Both the position numbers and the translations under genes were made by a program. This document shows, piece after piece, positions 21,330 to 32,735 of a stretch of 64,000 nucleotides of DNA. This DNA is from Austropuccinia psidii. Taxonomy: Eukaryota; Basidiomycota; Pucciniomycetes; Pucciniales; Sphaerophragmiaceae. The notes beneath the pieces were generated by a model. The model made no database searches. It had not been told where the DNA came from and saw only the letters and a list, made by a program, of their open reading frames with translations. Position 1 is the first letter of the stretch. Each line of letters begins with the position of its first letter. Location of the stretch: the NCBI GenBank assembly GCA_023105745.1, contig JALGQZ010000011.1, forward strand, positions 29,510,612 to 29,574,611, in the 5' to 3' direction.

Positions 21330-22613
21330 TTGGATGTATTCTCCAAGGTGAAAGCAGAGAAACTTCCTCCTCACCACACCTGTGATCATCATATCAAGCT
21401 GGAGGGGTCTCTACATCCCGTTGGGGTGATCTACTCTTTATCAAACCAAGAGTATTATACACTCAGGGCCTACATTTCAGGGAATGTAGAGGAAGTTTTC
21501 ATCTGGTCAAGCTCCTCTTCAACAGGAGCACTTGTCCTCTTTGTCAAAAAGACAGATGGTGGCCTCTGTTTTTTTGTTGATTACTGCAAACTCAATGCTG
21601 TTACTAGGAAGAACAAGGATCCTGTTCCCCCTATGAATCAGCTTCTTACTTTCTTTAATGTCTATTTTATCTTATCCAAGATTGATTTGCGTGGTGCATA
21701 TAACCTGCTCAGGATCAAGGAAGGTGATGAACATTTGACATGTTTTAGAGCAAAATATGGCAGCTATGAGTATTTTTTGATGCCATTTGGACTCACCAAT
21801 GCTCCTGCCTCTTTTCAAAACCTTGTCAATGACTTTCTTTATGATCTTCTCAAAATTTATGTTGTGGTTTATTTGGATGACCTTATGGTCTTTTCCAAAT
21901 CTGAAGAATAACATGTCACTCATGTGTGCACTGTTCTTGCCAGGCTCAGAGCCAATAACCTCTTTGCTAGGGCCTCCAAGTGCCTATTTCATGTTTCTAG
22001 TGTAGAGTATTTAGGTTATGTTTTTTCTTCTGAAGGCCTCAAGATGGACCAAGCAAGAGTCCAGAAAATTCTCAATTGGCTACCTCCAAGAAACCTCAAG
22101 GCTCTCGAATCATTCCTTGGCTTTGCCAACTTTTACCACCATTTTTTCAAGAATTATTCTAAGAAAATTAGTTCACTCACAAGTTTCCTCAAGAAAGATT
22201 CCCATTTTCCCCTTGATGAGGAAGCTCTTAGACAGTTTCATCAACTCAAAGAGGCATTCACCATTTCTCAAATCCTTTCTCACTTTAATCCCTGTCTACC
22301 CACCATTGTAAAGACTGATGCTTCTGATTATGCCTTGGTTGCTGTACTGAGTCAGGTCTATGACTTGGGCAAACATCCCATTGCATTTGATAGTTGTAAC
22401 CTCCTTCCATCAGAGCCCAACCATGACATTCATTACAACAAACTCCTTGGCATACTCTGGGCTCTCAACTGCTGGAGAGCTTTTCTATGTTCTCTTTCTT
22501 CCTCCTTTAAAGTTCTCACTAATTATTCTTCACTTCAATACTTTATTTCATCAAATATTCTCACTTGCCATCAAGCCTGCTGGGCTGAGTTTTTATCTGA
22601 ATTTCATTTTTAA
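21330..22613 (+). pseudogene. C-el reverse transcriptase and RNase H
   Basis: RT motifs are LFVKKTDGGLCFFVDYCKLN, KIDLRGAYNLLRIKEGDE, MPFGLTNAPASFQ and VVVYLDDLMVFSK, with all three catalytic aspartates kept. A TAA at 21909-21911 follows, then the same frame has LGFANFYHHFFKNYSKKIS and RNase H (TIVKTDASDYALVAVLSQV, LLGILWALNCWRAF) until TAA at 22611. This is the Tf1/Tf2-like sister of the A, B and C3 polymerases and differs clearly from them in wording. Confidence 0.88.
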
Positions 22614-23561
22614 ATCACTTACCACCCTAGCGGCTTGGCCACCCTTCCAGATGCATTGTCACATTGGGACAACATTTACCCAGAGAGGGGGGAAGATTTC
22701 ATCAGCAAGAACCCAACAAATTATCAAAAAATAATCAAGAAAGATAAAATTCAAGCCTCAAAGTTCTTTGCAGTCAAGGTGGATTCATTTAAAAATGTGA
22801 TTGATTCAATCCAGAAGGAATTATGGCAAGATTCTCAATATAGAAGTATTCTTCAAGATTTGCGTAAAGGCGAATCTGTTCAAGATTTTTCTCTTCATTC
22901 CTCTTCCCAACTTCTCTCTTTTAAAGATTGGGTGGTGGTTTCAAATGACCCCACAATTCAACTCAGCATAATTCAAAAGAGGAATGACTCTCCTCTAGCT
23001 GGACACCCTGGCCAAGAAAAGACTCTCAAACTTCTCAAGCGGGATTTTCACTTGTCTGGAATGACCCAATTTTTCAAGGATTATGTATCATCCTTTCAAC
23101 AGTGTTCAAGAAACAAAAATATTCATCACAAGAAGTTTGGACTCCTCAAACCTCTTCCAATTCCAAATTGTCCTTGGGTTTGTCTTTCAATGGATTTCAT
23201 CACTCAATTGCCACTGTCCAATTTTTTTGACTCAATCCTTGTCATAGTGGATAGATTCTTAAAAATTGCAGCTTTCATTCCAATAATGTCTTCAATAACT
23301 TCAATGGATTTGCCCAATTTATTCATCAAGAATATTTTCTCAAAGCATGGCCTTCCTTCAAGCATTTTTAGTGATAGAGGTTCTCTTTTTGTTTCTTCAT
23401 TTTGGACCAATCTTTATCAGCAGCTCAAGATTTTAAGAGATCTGTAAACTGCTTACCATGCAGAAACTGATGGACAGACAGAGAGAGTAAATCAGATACT
23501 AGAACAATAAATTTGGATGTATGTCAGTTATCATCAAGATGATTGAAACACCTGGCTCCCT
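22614..23561 (+). pseudogene. C-el integrase zinc domain and catalytic core
   Basis: In the open frame 22635-23447 the zinc site is damaged at both ends: KRNDSPLAGH has Asn for the first His and VSSFQQC has Phe for the first Cys. The core keeps Asp187 (LSMDFITQLP) and Asp247 (FSDRGSLF). The glutamate follows a TAA at 23445 in the same frame (ETDGQTERVNQ), with 35 residues between the last two catalytic positions. Further stops are at 23508 and 23544. Confidence 0.85.
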
Positions 23562-24257
23562 GTGGCTAGATCGTCCTACAATAACTCTGACTACTCTTCA
23601 ACACAACAATCACCATTTTTCACTGCCTATGGAAGAGATCTACAATTTGAATCAGTTCACATTACTCAAGATACTCCTGCTAGAAGTTTATCAACAAAAA
23701 TCCAATCAGTACAGCAAGATGTCAAGGGAGAACTTGAAGTTGCCATAAACCGGTTTAAGAGGTATGCAGATAAAAGTAGAGCAAGTCCACCTGTTTTCAA
23801 TCCTGGTGACATGGTATGGCTATCTTCCAAGAACATCAAATCAACAAGACCCATCAAAAAACTGTCTGAAAGATGGTTGGGTCCCTTTCCAATCTTGAAG
23901 AAAGTCAGTACTCATGCTTACCACCTCAAGCTTCTATCTCAATGGAAATCCATCCACCCAGTCTTCCATATTTCACTCTTGGAACCAGTCAAGACATCAA
24001 AAATCCCAAATCGGAATCAAGAGCCTCCTCCTCCAATCATCATTGAAGAAGAAGAGGAATGGGAAACCTCTCAAATACTGGATTCAAAGCTCAAGAGAAG
24101 AAATTTATGGTATCTGGTGCAGTGGAAAGGTTTCAGTCAAGACTCAGAAAGATCCACATGGGAACCAGCTGAAAACCTCAAGACTTGTCCTGAACTTGTC
24201 AAATATTTTCATTCTTTATATCCTAACAAGCCAGGACCCAATTCTTCAAGAGCTTGA
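23562..24257 (+). pseudogene. C-el integrase C-terminal domain and chromodomain
   Basis: The 231-codon frame is intact and continues the pol frame. It holds FTAYGRDLQFESVHI, NRFKRYADKSR, the GPFPIL-KKVSTHAYHLKLL C-terminal fold, HPVFHISLLEPVK, a Glu-rich linker and a classic chromodomain (LWYLVQWKGFSQDSERSTWE). The chromodomain is far closer to the canonical form than those of A-el, B-el and C3-el. Confidence 0.9.
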
Positions 24258-25028
24258 ATTTTCATGGTGCTTGGTGGGGAGAGGAATTACCAAAAGTAAG
24301 TCCCACTCCTGGTATGCACCTTTAGAGGTATTATACCCTTTCTTGTTGTAAGCATCACCTTGGCCACTCTGTGAGCACTGCAATTTTTGGACACAGACCT
24401 TTGGCCTAGCTTTTAACATCACTTCCAAAAATCATGGCCATTTTCACTTGGGCAACTGGCCCATTCCTTTCCTTAATTTCTTTCCAAATATTTCCAATTC
24501 CAATTCATTCCTTCAGAAAATTTATTTTCTTTTATGGCACTGGCGGGAGTGGTAATTACCAAAAGTAAGTTCCTCTCCTGCTGTGCACTACCCTGAGGGG
24601 TCTACAATCTTTCAAAGCATCACCTTGGCCACTTTGTGAGCACCCAACATCAAATTTCTCAATCCAGGTCCTTGGCCAATTTCAAAATCCATTATCAACC
24701 TCTGTGATGAAGATTGGAAATCCCTCAAGATTCATTTCTCTTCATTCCTTTATTTTCTTTTTTATTTTCATTTCCAATTTTTCTTTGTTTATGTCAAAAT
24801 AAATTTATGAACAACCATCATTCATTTTCAAAATTACATCAATAATGAATCCAATGTCAAAATAAGATCAAGCAAGTCCTGCATTATATGTCAAATTCTT
24901 AATATCAGTTTTCAAATTTCTATCTTAATCACACCTCTTGAATCCCCTTCTCAGAATCTTTCCAATAGTCTCAACAGGCTTCACCTTGTATTGGTGCTCA
25001 CAGGCTCACCATTTCAAGGTGGGAGTAC
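24258..25028 (+). other. C-el 3' untranslated region and polypurine tract
   Basis: No gene is supported. Two imperfect copies of a block of about 100 bp lie at 24274-24378 and 24543-24643, sharing AATTACCAAAAGTAAG and CATCACCTTGGCCACT. The region ends with AAGGTGGGAGTAC (25016-25028), the likely polypurine tract before the LTR. Confidence 0.7.
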
Positions 25029-26542
25029 AGTCACAACCATGGCAATTCACTCTCTTGGACCTCAATAGGACATATCCATTCCAAACCAAATATATGGCAA
25101 TTTGGCCATATCCATAATCATTTTCCCAATGGGCCATTGTCAGTTGTTATGGCCTTTATGGTAAATTCATCATCTGGGGCCACCCTGGCCCTTTCAATAT
25201 AACAAGGTCTTTCCTGGTCAGTTCCGGCTTTTGGGAAATCTTGGGTATTTTCCAGTCAACAGGGAAAATTCAGCCCAAAAGCCTGTATTTGAATTTTTAA
25301 GCTCTAAATACAGTTTTGCGCATTTTTCTGTATTCAGCTGTCTATGCCATTTTCCCATGTATCAGGGGAAATATTACCAAAAGTTTATATCAAGACTTTT
25401 GGGGCTTAATTGCTAGTTTTTCTCATTTTGCGCACTTTTGCGCATTTTTTTCATTTTTGCACACTTTGCGCAAATATAGTTTTAAATATGTATAAGATGT
25501 ATTTGGCCAAATCACCCAAAAGACAGTTTCTGACCTTTGAAGCCACTCAAACCCAATTTTCACTTATTTCCTCCTGGCATCACTCCAGAAGAACTTTGAC
25601 CACTTTAAACCTCCAATAACCAAAATGCCATAAATGGTGTTATACACCATTATGCATCTTTTTTCAGCAGCAATCCAATGGTGCCAATATCAAATGCTTA
25701 TTTGCACTTTTAATCAGGTCATCAATGCATGTCATCCACAGTATTAATCAACACTCAAGGGCAAGTGTCAAAAATCAGATACCAATGGGGCCATCAAGCA
25801 ATCATTGGTGATTCTCATTCACAGTATGTCCCCAAGGGAATACTAGCAGTTCATTCTCAAGGGATATTCAAGAGGAAGTTCCAAAACAACCTGTCAAGGG
25901 TCAATTCTCCATCAATCCACCTTGGCAACCACATTCATTCAATACAGTCTGGACTCACCAACACCTGGATTTCATTCATACAACATGTGAATATCATTCA
26001 ACCCAGTTCATTTCTCAATTTGCCAAGGTATACATTCCATCATAAAATCAATACAGCTTCCAGTACTCAATAAAGGTCAGCTTCCAGCCTGAAGGAATCA
26101 AGCTCTCAATGTTTCACATATACCAGCCTCCTTTGACCCTAGGGGTTTTTCCCCCAGTAAATTAATATATTTTTATTCTCTTTTATCTTTATTTATCTTA
26201 TCATTTTTGTTAAGTGAATACTGATATCATCAAGTCAGTCATTTTGCACTTTTCTCTTTTCTTTGTTTCCCTGTCAAGGGATACTTCATGGTCATATCCT
26301 TACTAATTCCATTGTTCCTTTTGGCAGGTTTAAACAGTGATTAAGGACTTACTTGGTTGTCCGTTTGGCCATTTGGCTTCTCATTTCTCTTATTGCATCT
26401 CATCTTTGTACTTCCATTCTTCTTAGAGAAATTAAACTCTTTATTTTCTCACTTTCTTTATTCTTTTCAAGTCTTCCAACTGAGTTCCCTGATTACTGAG
26501 TACCAGACCACTCTTGTCTTCTGTCCAAGAGCCCCTGTGACA
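25029..26542 (+). repeat. Family D LTR, 3' LTR of C-el
   Basis: It starts AGTCACAACCATGGC (canonical TGTCACAACC at 27722 and 60259) and ends GAGCCCCTGTGACA. It is 1514 bp. It contains the palindrome AATGGTGTTATACACCATT (25633-25651) and a cluster of TGCGCA words (25316-25490). Confidence 0.9.
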
Positions 26543-26765
26543 TAAATATCTCTTGTGGAGTTCTTTTGGATAGAATTTACTTTTTGGTCTAATAATAAAT
26601 GTTTATTTTTTTTTATACTAAAAGTCTAAAAACAATAAATCTGGCATGTTTTCTCTTAAAAGCCTTAAAATTACCATTTTGAATTGAATTTTATATTATA
26701 CAAAGTTTTAGGATAGGAGGAGTACTTGATTTTTAATCAAAGCTTCATGTCCACACTTTAAAAAA
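26543..26765 (+). repeat. Tail of a family B LTR hosting C-el
   Basis: TAAATATCTCTTGTGGAG to CATGTCCACACTTT follows the last 0.2 kb of the B LTR at 17391-17605. The first five bases (TAAAT) should be the target duplication of C-el. The head of this LTR must be left of the window. Confidence 0.85.
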
Positions 26766-27721
26766 AACTTTGAAAAGGATTGGAAAGCTATTTGACAGAT
26801 TATGGGTTAATTAAGGGATCAATAATTGATTTCTAACAGTAATATTACAATTAATACTTAAGGACTATTGGAAATAGTATTATTCCTTTATTTAATTTCT
26901 GCTTCATTGATTTGGAAAGTTTTAAAAATGTTAGGAATGATTATAACCAATATTCACTCATAATTGATTATAAAACTGAATAATTGCATGATTTTGCAAA
27001 AAAGAGCAAGAGTAGGCCTCTTTGAAGTATAAAGCCGACCACAAAGGCATTGAATGCAGACAAAGGAAAAAACAGTGGGCAGGAAATCTTTTACCTCAAA
27101 TGATTTAGTGATTACATCATTGCAATCTTGTAGGTTTATCATATTTACTCAATTAACTAGATTTACATGACTACAAAACCATTTTTTGTTAAGAAAAAAA
27201 AGGAGTAAGAGCTCTAAGACTACTGTTATTTATAAATAGAAATTATTTTATCAAAGCTATCAGTGCTATTGGAAATTGAATCACAGGTTTTATCTTCTGT
27301 GAATTTTTGAAGATTCAGTGTTTCCTGTCAAATCATCAAAAATAGACTATAAGTAAAGCTTGTAATTTTAATTGTTAAGTCAAAATTTGTTTTGGTTTTG
27401 TTTTTGAGTAGCTATTGTTCCATTTGTCTTGTAATATTCATAATTATTAATTAAGAATTGTATTTCTCATGCATTTTGTAAGTTTTTACGTCATTTATAT
27501 CTAGAACAGCAAATAGTATAGTTACAGCTGGTTTCCATGATGTGAGCTCAGAGATGCTAGTCCAGAGGAGGTTTTGATTTATTTTTTGGGATTATGTATG
27601 GAAAATACTAAATAATAGACATTTTTAAAGGATCCAGAGTTGCTCATCACCTATTTTTCATGTAAAAATAACAGCTTATTTTCTATTTTCCCATAATGAA
27701 ACAAGATTTTAACTTTGTAAC
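26766..27721 (-). repeat. Degenerate family C LTR, left part
   Basis: From about 26930 the sequence parallels the reverse-oriented C LTRs (AAAAGAGCAAGAGTAGGCCTC, GTGAATTTTTGAAGATTCAG, ATTAAGAATTGTATTT). Its outer 0.5 kb is lost. D LTR material begins at 27722 after GTAAC, and the rest of this LTR resumes at 30488. Confidence 0.75.
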
Positions 27722-28887
27722 TGTCACAACCGTGGCAATTACCCTCCTGGACTCCATATGGCATATCAGTGCCATATCAATCTTATGGAAATCTGGCCAT
27801 ATCCATAATCACTGGCCAAATTGGCCCTCTCATCTTTCCTTCCCTTTTATGAATTTTTCACTCCTGGGGCCAACCTGGCCCCTTCACTATCATCAGGCCT
27901 TTCCAGGCCATTCTCTGCTTTTGGGCACTTTCAGGTATTTTCCATTCAACGGGGAAAATACATCCCAAAATCCTGTATTTGAATTTCAAGCTTTGAATAC
28001 AGTTTTGCTCATTTTGCGCACTTTTGGCCATTTTGTGCATTTTTGTGCATTTTTGCTGTATTCAGCTGTATATGCTATTTTATCATGTATTATGGGAAAT
28101 ATGTCTAAAATGACATATCAGGCCTTTTGGGGCTTAATTGCCATTTTTGTGAATTTTGCACACTTTTCCACATTTTGTGAATTTCTGCCCCTTTTGCACA
28201 TTTTTGCGCACTTTACACAAATGCAGTTTTAAATCTGTATAAGCTGTCTTTTTCTAAAACACCCAAAAAAAACCTTGTCACCTTTGAAGTCACCCACAAC
28301 CTAATCTTCACTCTCATCCTCCTGACTTCACTCACAAAGACCTTTGGCCACTTTCACCCTTAAGCGACTCAAGTTGTCATAAATGGTGTTATACACCATT
28401 CTGCACCTTTTTTCACCAGCAAATCAATGGTGTCAATATCAGTGGGTTAATTCAACAATCAATAAGTCAGCAAAGTATCATGTCATCCAGAGGACCCATC
28501 AAGGCTCAAGTGCAGCTGTAATTTCTCAAAGAGCAATGATGCCATTGGAAATTCATTTGTTATTCTCACTTCAAGTATTCCCTCCAAGGAAATACTGTCA
28601 ATTCATTCCCAAGGTGAATTCAAGAGGCAGTTCCAAACAATTTATCAAGTGTCAATGCTTCATCAATCCAACTTCAAAACCACATTCATTTCAATACATT
28701 CTGGATTCCTCAAGACCTGTATTTCAATCATACATCATGGGAAAATCATTCAACACAGTTAATTTCCCAATCTGGCAAGGTATACACTTCATCAAGCTGT
28801 CAATACAGCTTCAAGGATTCAATAAAGACCAGCTCTCAGCCTGAATGAGTCAAGCTCTCAACTTTTCACATATACCAGCCTCCTTTG
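27722..28887 (+). repeat. Family D LTR fragment inserted in the C LTR
   Basis: It starts TGTCACAACCGTGGCAATTA, the canonical D start, after GTAAC, and follows the D LTR to CCAGCCTCCTTTGA. It is then cut by the left arm of an inverted repeat. The palindrome of the family is at 28382-28400. Confidence 0.85.
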
Positions 28888-29697
28888 ATTTCACACCAAA
28901 ATATTTACAATGTGAGAAAACGCATGTTACATATACACTAAGAATAGGGTTATGCATGTTTTTGGAACTTAAAACTTTTGTATTCTCAAATAAAGCTTTG
29001 ATACACCCATAGTGGATATCAGTATCAAAGCCTAAACTACTATTTTTGGCATGAAACTAGCTGAGGGGGACAAAGGACATCAAGGAGAGCCAGGGCACCC
29101 ACCTTCTGAGGCCTCTGAGGCATGGCCAGCGCTAAATCTTGGATCCATGGATGATAATGGCTCAATTAATCTATGAAACTCTTCTGGGAACCTTGTTACT
29201 GTCACATGGGCTCTTGGAAAAAATAACAAGAGTGGCCTGGCGCTCAGAAATCGGGAAACTCACTTGGAAGACTCCAAAATAATAAAGAAAATGAAACATA
29301 AAGAGTTGAATTTCTCTAAGAAAAATGCAAGTACAAAGATGAGATGCAATAGGAGAAATGAGAAGCCAAATGGCCAAAGAGCCAACCAAGTAAGTCCTTA
29401 ATCACTGTTTCAACCTTCCAAAAGGAACAATGGAACTAGTAAGGATATGACCAGCAAATATCCATTGACAGGAAAACAATGAAAAGAGAAAAAGCAATCA
29501 ATTACTGACTTTATAATATCAGTATTCACTTTACAAAAATGATAAGATAAATAAAGATAAAATAAAATAAAAAAATATTAATTAACTGGTGGAAAAACCC
29601 CCCCGGGTCAAAGAAGGCTGGTATATGTGAAACGTTGAGAGCTTGATTCCTTCAGGCTGGCAGCTGACCTGTATTGATTGTCTGATGGAATTTATAC
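28888..29697 (-). repeat. Inverted repeat, left arm (C LTR plus D LTR tail)
   Basis: The arm reads as the reverse complement of 29966-30796, including the same junction between C LTR (to GGGAACCTTG) and D LTR end (TGTCACATGGG, 29209 on). About nine bases in ten match by eye, and one internal deletion of about 19 bp is seen near the loop. Confidence 0.85.
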
Positions 29698-30487
29698 GGC
29701 AAGTGTCAAAACTCAAATACCAATGGGGCCATCAAGCAATCATTGGTGATTTTCATTCACAGTATTTCCCCAGGGGAATACTGGCAGTTCATTCTCAAGG
29801 GATATTCAAGAGGCAGTTCCAAAACAACCTTTTAAGGGTCAATGCTCCACCAATCCACCTTGGCAACCACATTCATTCAATACAGTCTGTATTCACCAAG
29901 ACCTGTATATCATTCATACAACATGGGAAGATCATTCAACCCAGTTCATTTCTTAATTTGCCAAGGTATACATTCCATCAGACAATCAATACAGCTTCCA
30001 GTACTCAATACAGGTCAGCTGCTAGCCTGAATGAATCAAGCTCTCAATGTTTCACATATATTAGCCTCCTTTGACCCTGGGGGGTTTTTCCCCCAGTTAA
30101 TTAATATATTTTTATTTTATTTTATCTTTATTTATCTCATAATTTTTGTTAAGTAAATACTGGTATTATCAAGTCAGTCATTCAGAACTTTTTCTGTTTT
30201 CTTTGTTTGCCTGTCAATGGATATTTGGTGGTCATATCCTTACTAACTCCATTTTTCCTTTTGGCAGGTTTAAACAGTGATTAAGGACTTACTTGGTTGG
30301 CTCTTTGGCCATTTGACTTCTCATTTCTCTTATTTCATCTCATTGTTGTACTTTCATTCTTCTTAGAGAAATTCAATTCTTTATTCTTTTATTTTCTTTA
30401 CTCTTCTGGAGTCTTCCAAGTAAGTTTCCTTATTGCTGAGTGCCAGGACACTCTTGTTTTTCTGCCTAAGATCCCCTGTGACAGTGA
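29698..30487 (+). repeat. Family D LTR, distal part
   Basis: GGCAAGTGTCAAAACTCAAA continues as the second half of the D LTR and ends GATCCCCTGTGACA. It overlaps, in LTR position, the end of the 27722-28887 fragment, so part of the LTR is present twice. Bases 29698-29965 form the loop of the inverted repeat. Confidence 0.85.
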
Positions 30488-30796
30488 CAAGGTTCCAAGA
30501 AGAGTTTCATAGATTAATTAAGCCATTATCAGCCATGGATCCAAGATTTAGGGCTGGCCATGCCTCAGAGGCCTCAGAAGGTGGGTTCCCTGGCTCTCCT
30601 TGATGTCTTTTGTCCCCCTTAGCTATTTTCATGTCAAAAATAGTAATTTAGGCTTCAATACTGATATCCACTATGTGTGTATCAAAGCTTTATTTGAGAA
30701 TACAGAAGTTTCAAGCTCCACAAACATGCATAAACCTACTCTTAGTGTATATGTAATATGCGTTTTCTCACAATAAATATTATTTTGGTGTGAAAT
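29966..30796 (+). repeat. Inverted repeat, right arm
   Basis: The arm runs from GTATACATTCCATCAGAC through the D LTR end at 30487 into the C LTR, ending TTTGGTGTGAAAT. It pairs with 28888-29697. Confidence 0.85.
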
Positions 30797-31103
30797 TGAG
30801 AAAAATGAAAAATTTCACAATTCATCTATGTGGTGTTGAAGAATTTGCCATATCACCACCTAATAGAGTTAGTTTCAGATTATTCAACCTATGGAGTTAC
30901 CCTTGGGAAATTATTGTGTAGAATCCAAATATGGCCTTGAATCCATGGATTTACTTCCCAAAAAACCATTATTCCTTCTTTATGAAATGGAAAATGATGG
31001 ATTTTGGATATATGCATGACTTATGGGCTATTAATAGTTTAAAAGGTATTTTTATCTTAATTGCAGCCAGTTTGGATATGTAAAATATACCTCAAGACTC
31101 ACA
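30488..31103 (-). repeat. Degenerate family C LTR, right part
   Basis: GTGACAAGGTTCCAAG continues the C LTR broken at 27721 (GTAAC against GTGAC is the target duplication with one mismatch). It ends TATACCTCAAGACTCACA, the canonical outer end. The 214 bp after it (31104-31317) hold a C-run and A-run but no recognised feature. Confidence 0.85.
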
Positions 31104-31322
31104 ATAATTTATTACTGAAAGCCTTTAATGCATGCTTCAAATCCCCAACCCCCCCCCCAAAAAAAATCTCTCAAAAATACTAATTAAACGTTTAAAATGT
31201 AACTTAATCAGTTTTAATGAAGAAAATTATGGCTAATTCTTTTAGTAACTAATTCTATAGATTTGCGCTTGGATTTTGTTTTTAGAACAAAACACCCCTC
31301 ACCTGAATGAATAGGCTGTCAT

Positions 31323-32735
31323 TGTAAGTTGTGCCTATAAAACTGTTGATAATATTACTGTTAATCAACAATACTATGACCATTCTTATTAAATATAATA
31401 ATAAAAATTATTATAGCCAAAATTGAATAATTAATTACGTAATTATTTCTTCTAATTGTTATACACTACGAGTGATTATAACAGTAAGAAGTAATTTTCT
31501 ACAAGAATCAATTACAAGAAGAATTTAATAATAAAAACTTTGTTATTAAAATAATAAAATGATTTTAATATATAATTATTTTTTACAAGAATAATTCTAA
31601 AGATAACTCTTGAATAAAACTATTACTAGAGAAAAACTTGAATAATTAAGACAAAACACTCACTAATACTCCAAAGAATTTATTGAAAGATAATAGTAGA
31701 GAAATTTGATGGATAATTGTAGATTTTAAGGATCAAAATTTATTCATAACAGGATTACAACAATATATATCCTACTTCTATTATTTTGAGTCTTTCTGAT
31801 TGTTTCTGAAATAACAAAACACTTTACAAAAGATTAACTAATACTTACTTTCTGGTAATAATGTGATGATTTTGGAAGAAAAGAGCAAGAGGAGGCCTCT
31901 TTTAAGTCTAAGAAAACTCACAGAGGCATTCCATGGAGCAAACTGAAAAATCAGAGAGTGAGAAAACAGTAATTCTTTTTAGATTAATGATGGGATCATG
32001 CGTTGTCATGTAAGATTATCCTAATTACTTAATTGATGCTTTTACGTGACTACCAACGCAAATATGGTTAATAATAAAAGGAGTAACAACTGTAAAGCTT
32101 CTTTATTTAGAAATAAACATGAATTTATGAAATTTATCAATTTTATTGGAGTTTTTGTCACAGGCTTTATTTTCTGTGAATTTTTGAAGATTCAGTATTA
32201 CACGTAGAATTATCAAAAATGTACTGTAAGTAAGACTTTTAATTTTACTTATAAAAGTATGATTATTTTTTGTTTTTGTATGAATTATACTGTTCTGAAT
32301 TGTTCCGGAGGGTTTCAAAAAGATTCATTAAGAACTGTATTCTTAATGAATTTTTGAAGTTTTTACCACATTTCTATGTAGAATTGCAAATAATACTATA
32401 TTTCTGGTTGCTATGAAGTAAATAAATGATTACTAGTCCAAAAAGGGTTTCAATTAGTCTGTTAGGGTTTATCCATGGAAGATAATTAAGAATTGACATG
32501 GCTACAGCAGTCTAAGTTGCTCTTTACCTCCTGGCATGTCAAAATAGCAGCTTATTTGCTACTTTCTTATGATTTAATAAGATTGTAACTTACTAACCAA
32601 GTTCCCAAAAGGTCTTAGTATACCAATTGGGCTAACATCAGCCATGGATCCAAGATTTGGCTCTTTCCACACCTCAGAGGCCTCAGAAGCTGGGTACCCT
32701 GGCTCTCTTTGATGTCTTTTGTCCCCATTTACTAT
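31323..32735 (-). repeat. C3-el 3' LTR, partial extra copy
   Basis: It begins TGTAAGTTGTGCCTATAAAA next to the element's own GTCAT duplication and follows the C LTR for about 1.4 kb to GTCCCCATTTACTAT. There a second, complete C LTR starts. The missing end of this copy is not found elsewhere in the window. Confidence 0.85.

Larger units (their letters stand above)
19657..26542 (+). mobile_element. C-el: Tf1/Tf2-like chromovirus element, family D LTR (5' part outside)
   Basis: The element holds part of gag, then pol with protease, RT, RNase H, integrase and a chromodomain, a 0.77-kb 3' untranslated stretch and the 3' LTR. Its 5' LTR and first part of gag must lie left of the window beyond A-el. 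Its 3' LTR is followed by TAAAT and the tail of a B LTR, so it had inserted in a B LTR. Many in-frame stops make it inactive. Confidence 0.92.

Noticed and set aside
29171..30512. Matching ORFs on opposite strands at 29171-29389 (-) and 30297-30512 (+)
   Set aside because: They are the two arms of the inverted repeat, both D LTR tail; not a gene pair.
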